Assembly: GCA_026545225.1 (NCBI GenBank)
Contig: CM048853.1
Location: 44,718,755 to 44,782,754 of the forward strand
Reading direction: 5' to 3'
Source of the DNA: Cornus controversa
Taxonomy: Eukaryota; Streptophyta; Magnoliopsida; Cornales; Cornaceae
DNA length: 64,000 nucleotides
Of the stretch, positions 46,421 to 58,100 are shown in pieces. Position numbers and translations under genes: made by a program. The notes beneath the pieces are model-generated. The model had not been told where the DNA came from and ran no database searches. It saw only the letters and a program-made list of their open reading frames with translations. Numbering within the stretch: position 1 is the first letter of the stretch; each line of letters begins with the position of its first letter.

Positions 46421-47404
46421 AAATAAGGGGTGCTTGTTTTTTTTCTTCATACAAATAATTTATACTCGTATCAAGGAGTGTCATCGACAGTTTAGGCTGG
46501 TATCGAGGAGCACTTTAGCGTTGATTACTCTTTAACTCTGCAAGATTCAAAAGACAGTCCAAGCTTGTGTTGAAAAGTGTGAACTAGCTCGGTGTCAATT
46601 TGAAGATTTCCTTCTTGCTTCGTTTCTTCATTGTACTCCTCTTGTACTTGAGAAGAAACATCTCTTTTGAACTCGTCTCCTCACCCAGAAGGAAGAGGTA
46701 TTTCATTCGTCACAGTCCATGTAGGAGGATTGAACCTCACCCAGTATGCTTTTATTCCGCTGCAAGATTTGATTTAAATAACATTTCCGAGCTTTGGTCC
46801 TCACACTTTTCCTTCCTTCAGTCTTTTGATTTTCATAACTTCTCGTTCTATTTGGAATGGGAGACAATTTTGTTCTTGTTCCTCGCTTTCTTGTTTGAGA
46901 CCTTCGTTTTGCTGGCTATTAGAGACAGTCTGAGAAAGTGACTCTTAAGACATCACTCGTGCGTTTCTGGGCAATGATTCTTGTGAGATCTTTGCAAGAC
47001 TATTCCCATCTTGAACTTTCTTTTTTGGCCTCCACGTGAGCACAATTTTTTAATCCTTTTTACTTGAAGTTGTTTGAGGAGAACTTGAATAATTACTTTT
47101 ACAATGCTTCTTTGATGCAAATCCTTACGATTTGTCACTTTGGTTATGCCTTTATTTTACTTGTTCCTTTCTTGAGACTTCTTTCTTATTTTGAGGTTTG
47201 AGAAAATGTCTAAGCCTTTTTAAAGGACATGTATGAATCTTGCCCGCCTTGCCAAAGGTATTTCATATAAGGGAACTGAGAATGAGCTTTGTATGAAGGG
47301 TTTACCCCCTGTATGTCCAGTCTTCTACCAAGGTTTTCTTGACTTGATGTTTTATGTAACTAACAACCTTCAAATAAAGTCACTGAAGTAACATGATGTG
47401 TTTC

Positions 47405-48884
47405 TTAATATAAGTCTTTAGAGACGATGCTTGTAACATAAGATGTATCTATTTCATCATTTGAGTTAGGAAGTATTTCATCTTTTCCTTCGAGCTTAAC
47501 GCCCTCATCTTTAATACAGTTGTCAGACATATTGGAAAAAGCAAGAGCCTTTGCACCACAACTTGTTATGCTGAGTTCCATATTATGGGCACGAGTAACT
47601 AGTTCTTTAAATGTACGAGGCTTGATTCCTTGTAGAATGTAGAGAAGCTCCCAGTGCATGCCTTGCATACATATTTCGATTGCGTAGACTTCAAAAAGAT
47701 GATCTTTGCAATCAAGATTTAAAGCTCACCAGTAGTTGATATAGTTGACCACAAGCTCATCCTTCATTTGTTTAGTATTAGTGAGTTCTAGCATGTTCAC
47801 TATTCTGTGAGTACTGTAGAAGTGGTTGAGAAAATCTCGCTCCATCTGTTCCCAACAATCAATACTCCCAGCTCTGAGATCTGTGTACTAATCAAATGCA
47901 TTCCCTTTGAGGGAATGAACAAATTGTTTGACTAAGAGGTCCCCTTTAGTGCCAGCGTTATTGCAGGTCTCCACAAAGTGTGTAACATGTTATTTGGGAT
48001 TGCCTCTTCCATCAAATTGTTGAAACTTTGGCGGTTGATACCCCACTGGCCTTTTTAAACTATAAATTCTTTCAGTGTAGGATTTTGAGTACATGAGAGT
48101 GATTTAAGGGGCGCCTCTATACTCTGCTTGGATTATGTTCGTTATTATATCCTGCAATTGTTGGATAGATAGCGAAATGACTGGAAAAGCACGATTAGTT
48201 TCGTCAGCCACATGTCCTGATGTAGACGTGTGACGACGATCTTTTGATTGGGCACCTTAAGGGGCTGAATTTGAAGTATTCGTAGGCAGTTGTGTTGACT
48301 TGTTAAAATTTTGGATTTCAAGCTTAATCATTAGCTCGACAATCTGCAACTCTTTCTCTTCAACAATTTTTGTGAGATTTTTGATTGCGCGCGCCATCAT
48401 TGCCAATTGGTCTTCCACCGAGGTTATTCTAGGTATCATAGCTGCAACAACATTCGAATAGGAAAGTCTTTGAGGGCCAACATTCTTTAAAGCGACCGAT
48501 TGTTCTGAAATCTCAAGTAACGACTTCGAGAGCGAACCAACACTAAAATTGGTGTCAGAGATGAAGTGGGGTGAATGTGGTGGCACCGACTTTTTTGAAT
48601 CAATGTTAGAGTTCATTGCCCCCTAAGGAGCAATGGTGTTAATATGTTGAGTTTTCATATCCATTAGTTTAGCAGGATTGGTTTTTTACCAAATCTTGCT
48701 GATTCTTGAGCGAAACAATTGCTTTGATCTTGTTACGCATCATAGGACCTTCTGAGATGCTACTGGCACTTGACAGGTTCCTTGTGTTCTTGTCACTGCT
48801 TGCAACAACTTTGGTGTTAACCATTGCAGTAGTAGTGTCTTTTGAGTTTTTCTTGTTTGTTGTTTGAACCTTGGAAGGAGCCAT
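47405..48884 (-). pseudogene. Retrotransposon gag, degenerate
   Basis: From ATG 48884 (MAPSKVQTTNKKNSKDTTTA) through a coiled-coil-like stretch with ITSVEDQLAMMARAIKNLTK (48257-48616) to the retrotransposon-gag core: KFQQFDGRG, FVETCNNAGTKGDLLVKQFV, SLKGNAFD*YTDL, and MQGMHWELLYILQGIKPRTF followed by ELVTRAHNMELSI (47668-47405). Stops and frame changes occur throughout, for example the TAG in FD*YTD near 47890. Gag forms the particle in which reverse transcription occurs; this copy cannot make a full protein. Confidence 0.85.
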
Positions 48885-49930
48885 AGATTTTAATGAACAG
48901 AGTTTTAGATGTATAATGTAAGAGACAGAGATGAGAGGCAGAGATGGTCCCATTAGGCGTGCCAGAAATTTGTACACATAAATTTCGAGTCTGAAAATAA
49001 GATCAAAACACGTGGACAAGTAAATCAAATTTATTAATTTCAAGAAATATGGGTTACAAATCTCTATAGATCTTTATAAAATAACAACAAATTCCTCTGA
49101 TTCGATCTCCTTTGTGATCCGGATTCAAGGGCTACTGGAGGTTGATCTTAAATTAGATTGAAACTTTGGTGAAGAACGACACGTGGATGATATGCTTGTT
49201 ATTCTTCTCCTTCAGGGTTTAGATGCTTTAAAGCTTTGAATTTTGAGTGAAGAATTCTGCAAAATTTCAGCTTTCTCTGAGAGTCTTCTTCTTGGTGATC
49301 CAGATTCAAGGGTTGCTGGAGCTTAATCTTGAATTGTATTGAAACTTTGTTGAAGAACGACACATGAATGATGTGCTTGTTGTTCTTTTTCAGGGTTTAA
49401 ATGTTTTGAAACTTTGAATTTTGAGTAAAGAATTTTGCAGAGTTTCAGCTTTCTCTAAGAGTTTTCTAGTTCTCTTTTTCTTCGGAGTAAAGGGCTACTG
49501 GAGCTTGATCTTAAATCGGGTTATTGAGAGTTCTCTTCAAGTGTTTGTTGTTAAAAAAATCGGTTAGAATTTCTAATCGAGAGCTGAAAAAGCTTGATCT
49601 CGAATAGTCTTGTTGATGATTCTTTGAATTTGTTGAATCGTGAAGGAAGAACGACACAACTTTGAATGTGCTTGTTATTGTTGTTCTTCAAAGCTTTAAG
49701 GGTTGGATGAACATATGACTTCAGAGCTTCAAGTGTTGATTAAAGGTAGAATTTGACAGAACTTTAGTATTCTGTCAGAGACTTACCCCTCCTTTCTCCC
49801 CGACACTGGACTTTTATTTATAGGCTCACCAGAGAGGTAGATTTGTAACTTTTTCTTCTTCTTATAATTATCCTATAATTATATTTTATGATAATTGTGA
49901 TAATTATCCAATATATACATAAAAATTATC

Positions 49931-49938
<8 letters not shown>

Positions 49939-49978
<40 letters not shown>
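49939..49978. repeat. TA microsatellite in right LTR of the LARD-like element
   Basis: About 20 TA dinucleotides; the left LTR has only ATATATAC at the same place. Confidence 0.92.
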
Positions 49979-49979
<1 letters not shown>

Positions 49980-50157
49980 CATATTTTCAAGTAGGCTTGG
50001 ACTTCTTAGATAATTAGGATCAGTTTATGACTCATTTATTTATGATGAATTTGAGTTTCGAATTATTTGACTTATTGGATCACATTTTAAAGTGGACTAA
50101 ACTAAAAATAAGTCCAAATTATATTTTGAATTTATCATATAATTTTTTAATGTGTAC

Positions 50158-50812
50158 GAGAAGATCAAATTAAAGGAAAGGAAAGAAATGGTTTGTGCCT
50201 GAGAGGAGTTGGTGAGGGACACTAAGACTAGGTTTGGTACGTAAAGATCGTGACTCGTATGAAAGGTTTTGTTTGTGCGAGAGAGGAGCAAGTCATAGCC
50301 TTGACTTGTATAGATCAGAAAAAGACTTTTTTTCTTTCTTTTAACATTTTTGAATTGATGGATTAACTAATCCTATGTAAAAAAGAAAAATTAAGTACAA
50401 CAAATCTGAGGAAGAATCGTGGTTTTATAACAAAATTAACTTTGTCCTGCCAAACACGCAAATACGAATTCAATGATGGGAGACATCCACTCTATGTCAT
50501 AGAACTCTTAAAGAACAAAATTACACATCAGTATTTGCATATTTGTTTGTCAAACTAGTTTTTTTGGAGCTTACCACGAAGCATAGTATCAACTCCAAAA
50601 AAAAATTAGTTTGGCAGAGCATTAGTAATTTAGTAGAAAGGGATACAATTGACACAAAACCTACCATTTGTTATTATTTATATAATATTATTGACTTCCA
50701 AACTTATTTGAACGACTCTTCTACAGTTATTTATATAATATCATTGACCTTCCAAACTCATTTGAATGAGTCTTCTACAGTAGGGCCTATTCCAAACGAT
50801 AGTCCTCCTTAA
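50158..50812 (-). promoter_or_regulatory. Displaced upstream region of TNL-E
   Basis: Matches the sequence upstream of TNL-B: GGTTTGTGCG-type leader, CCTTGACTTGTATAGATCAG (W-box-like core) and TTTTTGAATTGAT blocks (compare 25320-25450), then 50450-50810 matches 26380-27240 without the TRIM. It was the promoter side of TNL-E and is now separated from it by 7.1 kb of retroelement. Confidence 0.75.
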
Positions 50813-51914
50813 ATAAAATAATGAACCCCCACATATATAACTTGTTATATTTTATGTTGTGAAGAAAATGAAAGATATTATTTTATCACTCTTAATTTTT
50901 AATAAAATATTATTTTTTTCATATAAAAGATTATATTAATCTCTGGATTAGAATAAAATAACAAATTATATCTTGATTTAGAAAGTTTTAATTGAATGGA
51001 TAATTAAATTAAAGTTAGTCAAATGTTCCATTTTTAAAATCGATTTTGTTTTATGGAAAAATATAACATGTTGAAAGCTATTATCATTTCATTCATACAT
51101 CATTCTCTATCCGTAGCCAAACATCAGAATGAGAATGGTCATTTTATTTTATTCTCATTTTCATTCCATTCTCATTACATTTCATTCAAACGTGGTAACT
51201 AGCCCTAAGAATAAAGATTTGGAAGCCGCTCAGACTAGTCTGATTTTATTTTTATGTAAGTGTAGTAGTGGAACCTACCACATAATATCACGGTGATGTC
51301 ATGTTGTGAAACCCACCACCCCACTCATATAAAATTATTTTCGATTTAGTCCGATTCAGACTCTCTATAATTACTCTTTATTTAATTATGTCTGTAAGCA
51401 TTAATGTTACATAAATTCAAACATTGAACGGATAGAACTGAATAGGCATGTGTTGCATTGGTTCATTTGAACCGTCACTGTTGTAATGGTTCCTGCTAAG
51501 CAACTCTTCATCATTCCAATCTCCAATGACCACACGCTTTCACACTCTCAACGAATTGCAAGTTTTATGCGAAACATAATTTCCCATTCACACTATAATT
51601 TTCTAGCAATTTCTTGATTGCTGGAATTCCACTAGTTAAATGACTATGCATTTGTATTACATCATCTAATAAATCAAGATGTTTACTTGTTCAATTCATC
51701 CATTAAATTTGGCCAGGGTCAATAAAATTAGGAAATAATAGAGCAAAAAAATTGAAACCAATTTCTGCAAGTTCTTAAGAATGACTAAACAAATTACCAC
51801 TTTTTCACATTTTACCTTCTTTCTACCCAATGAGTTTTTATTTAATCTAAATAAAACTTTTTAATTTTTTTCTAAATAGTATAATATTAACTAAATAATT
51901 GCATATTGACATTA
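50813..51914. other. Intergenic between TNL cluster and receptor kinase
   Basis: AT-rich with no long frames. Nothing recognised besides scattered poly-T and CATTTCATTC-like runs. Confidence 0.6.
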
Positions 51915-51919
51915 TATAA

Positions 51920-52343
51920 TGATAGAGTATTTGACTCCAATTGTGAACGTACAACGTAGAGGTTGAGTTCAGGGTGATGTGGATAGAAAGTCTACTTTAA
52001 TCAGGACTAGAGTATTTGACTCCAATTGTGAAACGTACAACGTGGAGGTTGAGTTCAGGGTAACGTGGATAGGAAGTTTATTTTAATCAGGACTTCTTTA
52101 TCTCCAGGAGCCAGTCTCCTATTAACCGACCGCTATAAATACAGAGACGGTCCATTTACTAGGTATGCAATAAATACCCTCTGAATTCTTATACAGCTTG
52201 AATTAATCCCTTCCGATAATTGACTTAATCGTCGGAGAGTAGTTAGCTAGCACTGCACTGGTGCCCCTTCAATTCGATTACCTTTCTCTTGTTCCTTTTA
52301 CAGGTTGTTGTTTGACGAGTTCGGGAAAATTTTTGCTTCATCA
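51920..52343 (+). mobile_element. Solo LTR upstream of the receptor kinase, TSD TATAA
   Basis: Starts TGATAGAGTATTTGACTCC and ends TTTGCTTCATCA, matching the LTR at 2024-2392. Flanks TATAA (51915-51919 and 52344-52348) are a perfect 5-bp TSD. It is 55 bp longer than the other copy because its first ~85 bp (TATTTGACTCCAATTGTGAA to TTTAATCAGGACT) is tandemly repeated. A TATA-like CTATAAATACAGAG lies at about 52132-52145. The LTR ends 229 bp before the kinase ATG, in the same direction. Confidence 0.93.
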
Positions 52344-52390
52344 TATAATATATATGCTTATGTTTCATAATTTTTTTGTACTATTAGTTG

Positions 52391-52393
<3 letters not shown>

Positions 52394-52423
<30 letters not shown>
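52394..52423. repeat. TA microsatellite in the kinase 5' flank
   Basis: About 15 AT dinucleotides between the solo LTR and the start codon. Confidence 0.92.
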
Positions 52424-52426
<3 letters not shown>

Positions 52427-52572
52427 GTGTGCGCCCAAGTCAGGAGCAAAGTCTTCTGAAGTTTCTTGGAAATATATATATATATGAGACCGGCAAGTGG
52501 CAACCAACACACTATATATAGTTATAGTTAGTGTATATGCAATTGAATCAATTAAAACTATAAAAGTTAATC

Positions 52573-55500
52573 ATGTCATCCTCCAATTCCTTTTCTTCAG
52601 TGATTGTACTACTAGTATGGTATTCCTTGCTCTTTTACTACTATGCTACCATTCCTAGTTTTACTACTGTCGCTGTGGCAGCTTGCTCATCATCATCATC
52701 ATCAGCAATTGAATTGAAATTGGAAGCAGAGGCTCTGCTTAGGAGTGGCTGGTGGGAGTCAGATGTCAATATATATGAATTGGAAGCAGAGGCTCATCAT
52801 TGTACGTGGCCTGGAATAGGTTGTGACGACGCTGGCAGTGTCACGGAAATAATCATGCCTTACAACTTTAACTTAGAAGGTAAGTTGGGAAAATTTAACT
52901 TCTCTTCCTTCCCAAACCTTGTTCGCCTCGACCTTAGTCAAAATAGACTCAATGAGAGCATCCCAGATCAAATAGGTTCACTTTCAAAGCTCACCTATCT
53001 CGATCTATCTTCTAACAACCTTGTAGGTCACCTACCTGTTTCTCTTACTTCCCTCACTGGATTGGTGCAGTTCTCCATTTCTACAAATCATATCAGTGGT
53101 TCTATCCCTCCAAAAATAGGGAATTTGAAAAAACTTGTCACTCTAAACTTCAGTTATAACGGTCTTGATGGTCAAATCCCTTCATCTATTGGTGACTTAT
53201 CTAAACTGACCTTATTGGAGCTAAGTCACAACAAATTTGTTGGTCCAATCCCTCCAGCTATAGGTCACCTGACAAACCTTCTTCAATTCTCTGTGAGGGC
53301 AAATTCAATCCAAGGGTCCATCCCTCCGAAAATAGGGAATTTGAAGAATCTAATTGAACTAGACTTCAGTTTTAATCAGCTCATAGGTCCAATTCCTTCT
53401 GCCTTGGGTCTTAATTTAACCAATTTGGTATCTCTTTCCCTTGCCCATAATATGATCAACCTTTCATTCAACCATGGCCAAATATCAGCACTCTCCAAAC
53501 TCAAGTATTTAGATCTCTCCATAAACCAACTGAGCGGACCCATTCCATCTAACATCAAAAATTTGTCCAATCTTGAACATTTAGACCTCTCCCGAAACAA
53601 CCTGAGTGGACTCATCCCAACACTATCGAATATCCGGTATTTAGACGTCTCCATAAACCAACTGAGCGGACACATTCCATCATTTTGTATCAAGAATTGG
53701 TCCAATCTTGAATATTTGGACCTCTCCCGAAACAAGCTGGGCGGACCCATCCCAACTGATATTGGAAATTGTCCTAATTTGCGAACATTGAGTTTGAGCA
53801 ACAACTACTTGAACGGCATCATTCCGCCTCAACTGGGGAATAACAACCTACAGGAATTGAATCTCTCTCACAATAAACTCTCCGGCAATATTCCTCCTTC
53901 TCTCATAGTCCTAAATTCCAACAAAATTAACTTGTCATACAATGCTCTGGAGGGTCAGGTACCAAAGGTTTTTGACAATGAATATTATGCTCGAGCATTT
54001 GTTGGCAACAAACATTTATGTAGTAACACCCCCACCTATTTTCATTCTTGCTCTCCTTCTTCTCCTCCTCCTAAGAGAAGAAACAAATTGGTGCACTATA
54101 TCACAGTTTCTCTTTCAGTCACAATTTTCCTCACCTCCTTAGTTCTAGGATTTTTCTACTATTCTCGGCTTAAGATTAAGAAAACCCAGCCTCAACCAAG
54201 ACTAACAAAGCATGGAGATATATTCTCAATATGGAATTATGATGGAACAATTGCATACCAAGACATCATTGAAGCTACAGAGGACTTTGACATCAGATAC
54301 TGCATTGGAACCGGAGGTTATGGGAGTGTTTACAGGGCACAACTGCCTAGTGGAAAGGTAGTTGCCTTGAAGAAACTTCATCGTTTGGAAGGCCAAGAGC
54401 CATCTTATGATAAAAGTTTCAGGAATGAGGCCCGCTTTTTATCACAAATACGGCATCGAAACATTGTGAAGCTCTATGGGTACTGTCTACACAAGCGATG
54501 TATGCTTCTCGTTTATGACTACATGGAGAGGGGAAGCCTTTTTCTGGTCTTGAGAAGTGAGGTTGAAGCTGTGGAGCTGGATTGGAGTAAGAGGGTAAAT
54601 GTGATCGAAGGCATTGCCCATGCTTTGTCTTACATGCATCATGATTGCACCCCACCCATTCTTCATCGTGACATTTCCAGCAACAACATTCTTCTAAATT
54701 CAGAATTGGTGGCTTTTGTCTCCGACTTTGGCACTGCTAGATTGTTGGATCCTGATTCGTCTAATCAAACGGTGATGGCAGGCACTTGTGGATATATCGC
54801 TCCAGGTACGTATGTATATCACTGCTCCTTCTTAATTGTATCAACCCTTTTTTTCAAGTGAAAGGGAATGGTGTTATGGCTCTTGATTGGTAATAATAAC
54901 TTCTATTTTGTTCTAACAAATTAAACATAATTACCAAAAATGTGTATTACACGTGTATAAATACTTTTGCATATGTATAATATAAGGATAATAATTTATA
55001 GAGTGAAAGTTTTCACCCTAGTGAATAGGTGTTCATCTATTGGATTGTGAAAGTGTAAGTCTCAATTGCACTATCTAAGGATGAAAATGATTCACTCTTC
55101 CAATTTGGTAATAACTTTCACTATCCCTATCATTACTCATAATATAATAAAACTTTCACCTTCCATTCAAGTTCAAAACCTTGGCAAAAAATAAAAATTA
55201 AAAATTAAACTTGTATTTTTTGTTTGAATTGTTGTGTATATTAGAAGAAAATATGAATTTTTAAATAAATGTTATAGTTACACAGCGGTGATTAGCCTAA
55301 CCAAGTAACAATTTCATATTCTTAGCAGGTAGGAAAATAGTATATTATATTTAATTTAATTTAATATTGGGTTATGATTGAAAAATAACAAAAATAGTAT
55401 AATAAAAATAATTATTATAATATTGGTTACTCTTACACAAACTTGTTGATGCAGAACTTGCCTTCACCATGGATGTGACTAAAAAATGTGACGTATATAG

Positions 55501-55825
55501 CTTTGGGATTGTTGCACTCGAAACAATCATGGGAAGGCACCCAGGAGAACTTGTGTTCTCATTATCATCGGCATCAGCTCAACATATAATGTTGGTGGAT
55601 GTTGTCGATCCACGTCCTTTGGCTCCTGCAAATCAGTTGATTGCTCAGAATGTAGCTCATGTTACAAGGCTCGCACTAGCATGTGTACATCCCAATCCAA
55701 AATCTCGGCCAACAATGGAACATGTCTCTCGAGAGTTACTTCTTCGCCGGCCACCACCACTGCCCAAGTCTCCCCAAGCTATCACAATTGGGGAGCTGAT
55801 GAATCATGAAATATATTTTTCATAG
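52573..55825 (+). CDS. LRR receptor-like kinase, MIK2-like (LRR-XII/XI-type RD kinase)
   Basis: Two exons, 52573-54805 and 55455-55825, giving 867 aa. The intron (GTACGTATG...TTGATGCAG) splits the glutamate codon of the kinase GYIAPE motif. Domains: hydrophobic signal peptide (about 1-37), LRRNT-type [11 protein letters not shown] and [17 protein letters not shown], about 15 extracellular LRRs of the LDLSxNxLxGxIP kind (to about 470), transmembrane helix about 507-532, kinase from about 570: G-loop GTGGYGSVY (579-587 region), Lys600 in [13 protein letters not shown] (Asp700), DFGTARLL (718-720), APE Glu745, then [20 protein letters not shown] and NPKSRPTM. It is an RD kinase with all catalytic residues. 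MIK2 in Arabidopsis senses SCOOP peptides at the plasma membrane, but it has more LRRs, so the ligand here cannot be inferred. A short duplicated ELEAEA (about 48-70) is odd. No lesion seen; subfamily naming is approximate. Confidence 0.9.
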
Positions 55826-56897
55826 TTGAAGATAAGGAATGGGATTAATTTATTTTAACATTAAAATGTACAAGCTTGTTCCTAAACATGGATACTGACT
55901 GGCAAAGTGGAGAAGAAAATAATAAACAGTATCCATGTTTAGAATTGGCATCAAAGGGATCATGTTATTCTTTGTTACGCAAGAATGGAATGGATTCATT
56001 TATTTGATATGAATTTTCACCATAAGGGTTAAAGGCTTTTCACAGTTTCATTTCTTTGGCTCAAAAAAAAGTATTCACATTTTATTTTCGCTGCTGAAAT
56101 TATTTACTTGCAAATTCCAAACAAAACTCAAAAGTTGTAAGGAATGCCTATTTAAAAGACAAATTTATAACATCAATACATGAAATGGTTGTAACACTTT
56201 CAACGTGGTGAACAAAGATTGCTTCAAATATTCATTTTGAGAACTCCATCAATGAATCCAATTTACAAGATAAACAAAATCAGTTTGAACTCTCGAAATT
56301 TCATACCCATATGGTTCAAATGCTTCATATCTTGCATATTGATTTTAACAACCTAGAAATTCAACAACTTGAATGATTGTTAAGTGCTGTCCATATAAAA
56401 ATGCAAGAATGGAAAGAGAAGATGTCAGCTAAAGAAAAAGCACGACGAAAGGACTGGGTGGATCTCCTTCTGCTCAATTACTGATATAAAAGTAACAGGA
56501 AAGTTGTTGCAAAAGGACGAGAATCTATTTTCAGCAATATCATCTTTTTTATATTGCATGAATTGTACTTCAATCTAGACGCTCCATCTACAAATGAAGA
56601 TAGAAAATACAAAAGTTACTTGAGAGAAAAAAATATACAAGAATTGCACTGTTTCTAAGGATAAGTTGTGAATAACATCCAATATGATACACAAACACAT
56701 CTAAATAAATGAATATATATTACCAAAGGACACTAAGATAAATTCCCTCCATTATATGAATAAAGTCGGCCACATGAATCATCTTTTTTTCATTCTTTTC
56801 TATTACAAACCATCTCTCCTCTAATATGCTTGTTTATGATATCTCCAGCAAAAAAGCATTTGCATGCAACAAATCTATTAAAAAGAAAAGGACATAC

Positions 56898-56961
56898 CTT
56901 CCAAAGGCCATCATTAAGATAATGCATGTTATCCACACCAATTCCTTTGTTGATTGCCCTT
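56898..56961 (-). CDS. Possible isolated 64-bp exon
   Basis: On the minus strand a stretch bounded by CTCGTTGCAG and GGTATGTCC (good acceptor and donor) reads RAINKGIGVDNMHYLNDGLW plus a final Lys in one frame, a composition more protein-like than the surrounding AT-rich DNA. I do not recognise the family and found no neighbouring exons, so it may be a gene relic or chance. Confidence 0.3.
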
Positions 56962-57181
56962 CTGCAACGAGGAAATGAAATCCGAGGTTACAAAGAAGCA
57001 TATATTTATATTTTATATAATTTAATTAGTATTGAAGGATAACTAAGTCATGTATTAATACATGTGAAGTTTCCAACTTAATGGAACCAGACACAAGACT
57101 CACTTCTAGTTAACACTTTCAAGTACTTTCCTTTTTTTCTTTTTATTGGCATTTCATATTTATCGTCTTGGTTTTATCTTC

Positions 57182-57184
<3 letters not shown>

Positions 57185-57243
<59 letters not shown>
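57185..57243. repeat. Long TA microsatellite
   Basis: About 29 uninterrupted AT dinucleotides, the longest in the window. Confidence 0.95.
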
Positions 57244-57246
<3 letters not shown>

Positions 57247-57602
57247 TATTTTTCTTTCAAATGAGAGAGTTTGTTTAGACATACGCAAAATAGACCACTA
57301 ATGCTAGGGGAAATGGAAGACCTAAATTAACACAAGTAGAGTTAGTAAGGAAATATGTGGTAATATGTGGTTTGACCGAGATTATGGCCTTATAGATATA
57401 GCAGAATGGAAAAGTTGAATCCATGTAGCCAACCAAAGTAGTTGGAAAGAGGTTTTGTTGAGTTGAGTTCATATATATAATATGTATGTATTTCAAATAT
57501 ATCCTTATGTTTCTTTTTAGAATAATTTCTCATTTTTTAAGCTATAATTTCTTGGGACAGAGATCTGAATTGCTGTTATAAGGAATAGAAATATTTCAAC
57601 AC

Positions 57603-58100
57603 TGTAATACCCCGCTTTAACACATGGTATGATATTATCCGCTTTGGACCTCAGCCCGCACGATTTTGCTCTTGAATTTTACCCCAAAAAGCCTCATACC
57701 ATTTGAAGAGAACATACTACATATAAGCACATCCTCTTGTTCACACAATATCATACCATGTGTTGGAGCGGGGTATTACAGTTGGTATCAGAGTCTGAAC
57801 CCAGCCGGAAGTGTGCCGACGAGGACGTCGGACCTCGTAAGGGGGTGGATTGTAGTAACCCTTGTGGACGAGTGTGAGTGGGCGGGTGCGAAGACAGACA
57901 CTGGACTGAGCTACCACACTGACAGGGTACAGGGTGCTCAATCCCACATCGCCTGGGTGTGAAAAAGGAGATGTGCTTATATGTAGTATGTTCTCTTCAA
58001 ATGGTATGAGGTCTTTTGAGGTAAAACCCAAGAGCAAAATCGTGTGGGCTCAGGCCTAAAGCGAACAATACCATACCATGTGTTGGAGCGGGGTATTACA
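57603..58100 (+). mobile_element. TRIM retrotransposon copy 3 with inverted 5' LTR, TSD AACAC
   Basis: Flanks AACAC (57598-57602 and 58101-58105) are a perfect TSD. The right LTR (57851-58100) is normal, preceded by TGGTATCAGAG (57783-57793) and the purine tract TAAGGGGGTGGAT. Instead of a direct left LTR, 57603-57746 is an LTR 3' portion in reverse complement (TGTAATACCCC...), joined to only 34 bp of forward LTR end (57747-57780). Both termini of the element are therefore the same LTR (U5) end in opposite orientation. Confidence 0.92.

Larger units (their letters stand above)
43021..50157 (-). mobile_element. LARD-like (gag-only) LTR retrotransposon between TNL-E and its upstream region
   Basis: Left LTR about 43021-44102 and right LTR about 48971-50157 share long stretches (for example ATTCCTCTGATTCGATCTCC and GGATTCAAGGGCTACTGGAG) but differ at many sites, so the insertion is old. 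On the minus strand the 5' LTR is at the right, followed by a TGGCACGCC-type primer-site candidate (48966-48958), gag remnants, ~2.5 kb of non-coding sequence with tandem repeats, and a purine stretch AAGTGGGAACACTT before the left LTR. No protease, RT or integrase. Sequence right of 50157 (GAAGATCAAATTAAAGGAAA) is TNL leader, so the element inserted about 20 bp upstream of the TNL-E ATG. A clean TSD is not resolved; both flanks share GAG. Confidence 0.85.
55826..57602. other. Intergenic downstream of the kinase
   Basis: No open gene on either strand except the possible isolated exon at 56898-56961. Contains a long TA microsatellite. The first ~150 bp after the stop likely hold the kinase 3' UTR. 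Confidence 0.5.
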
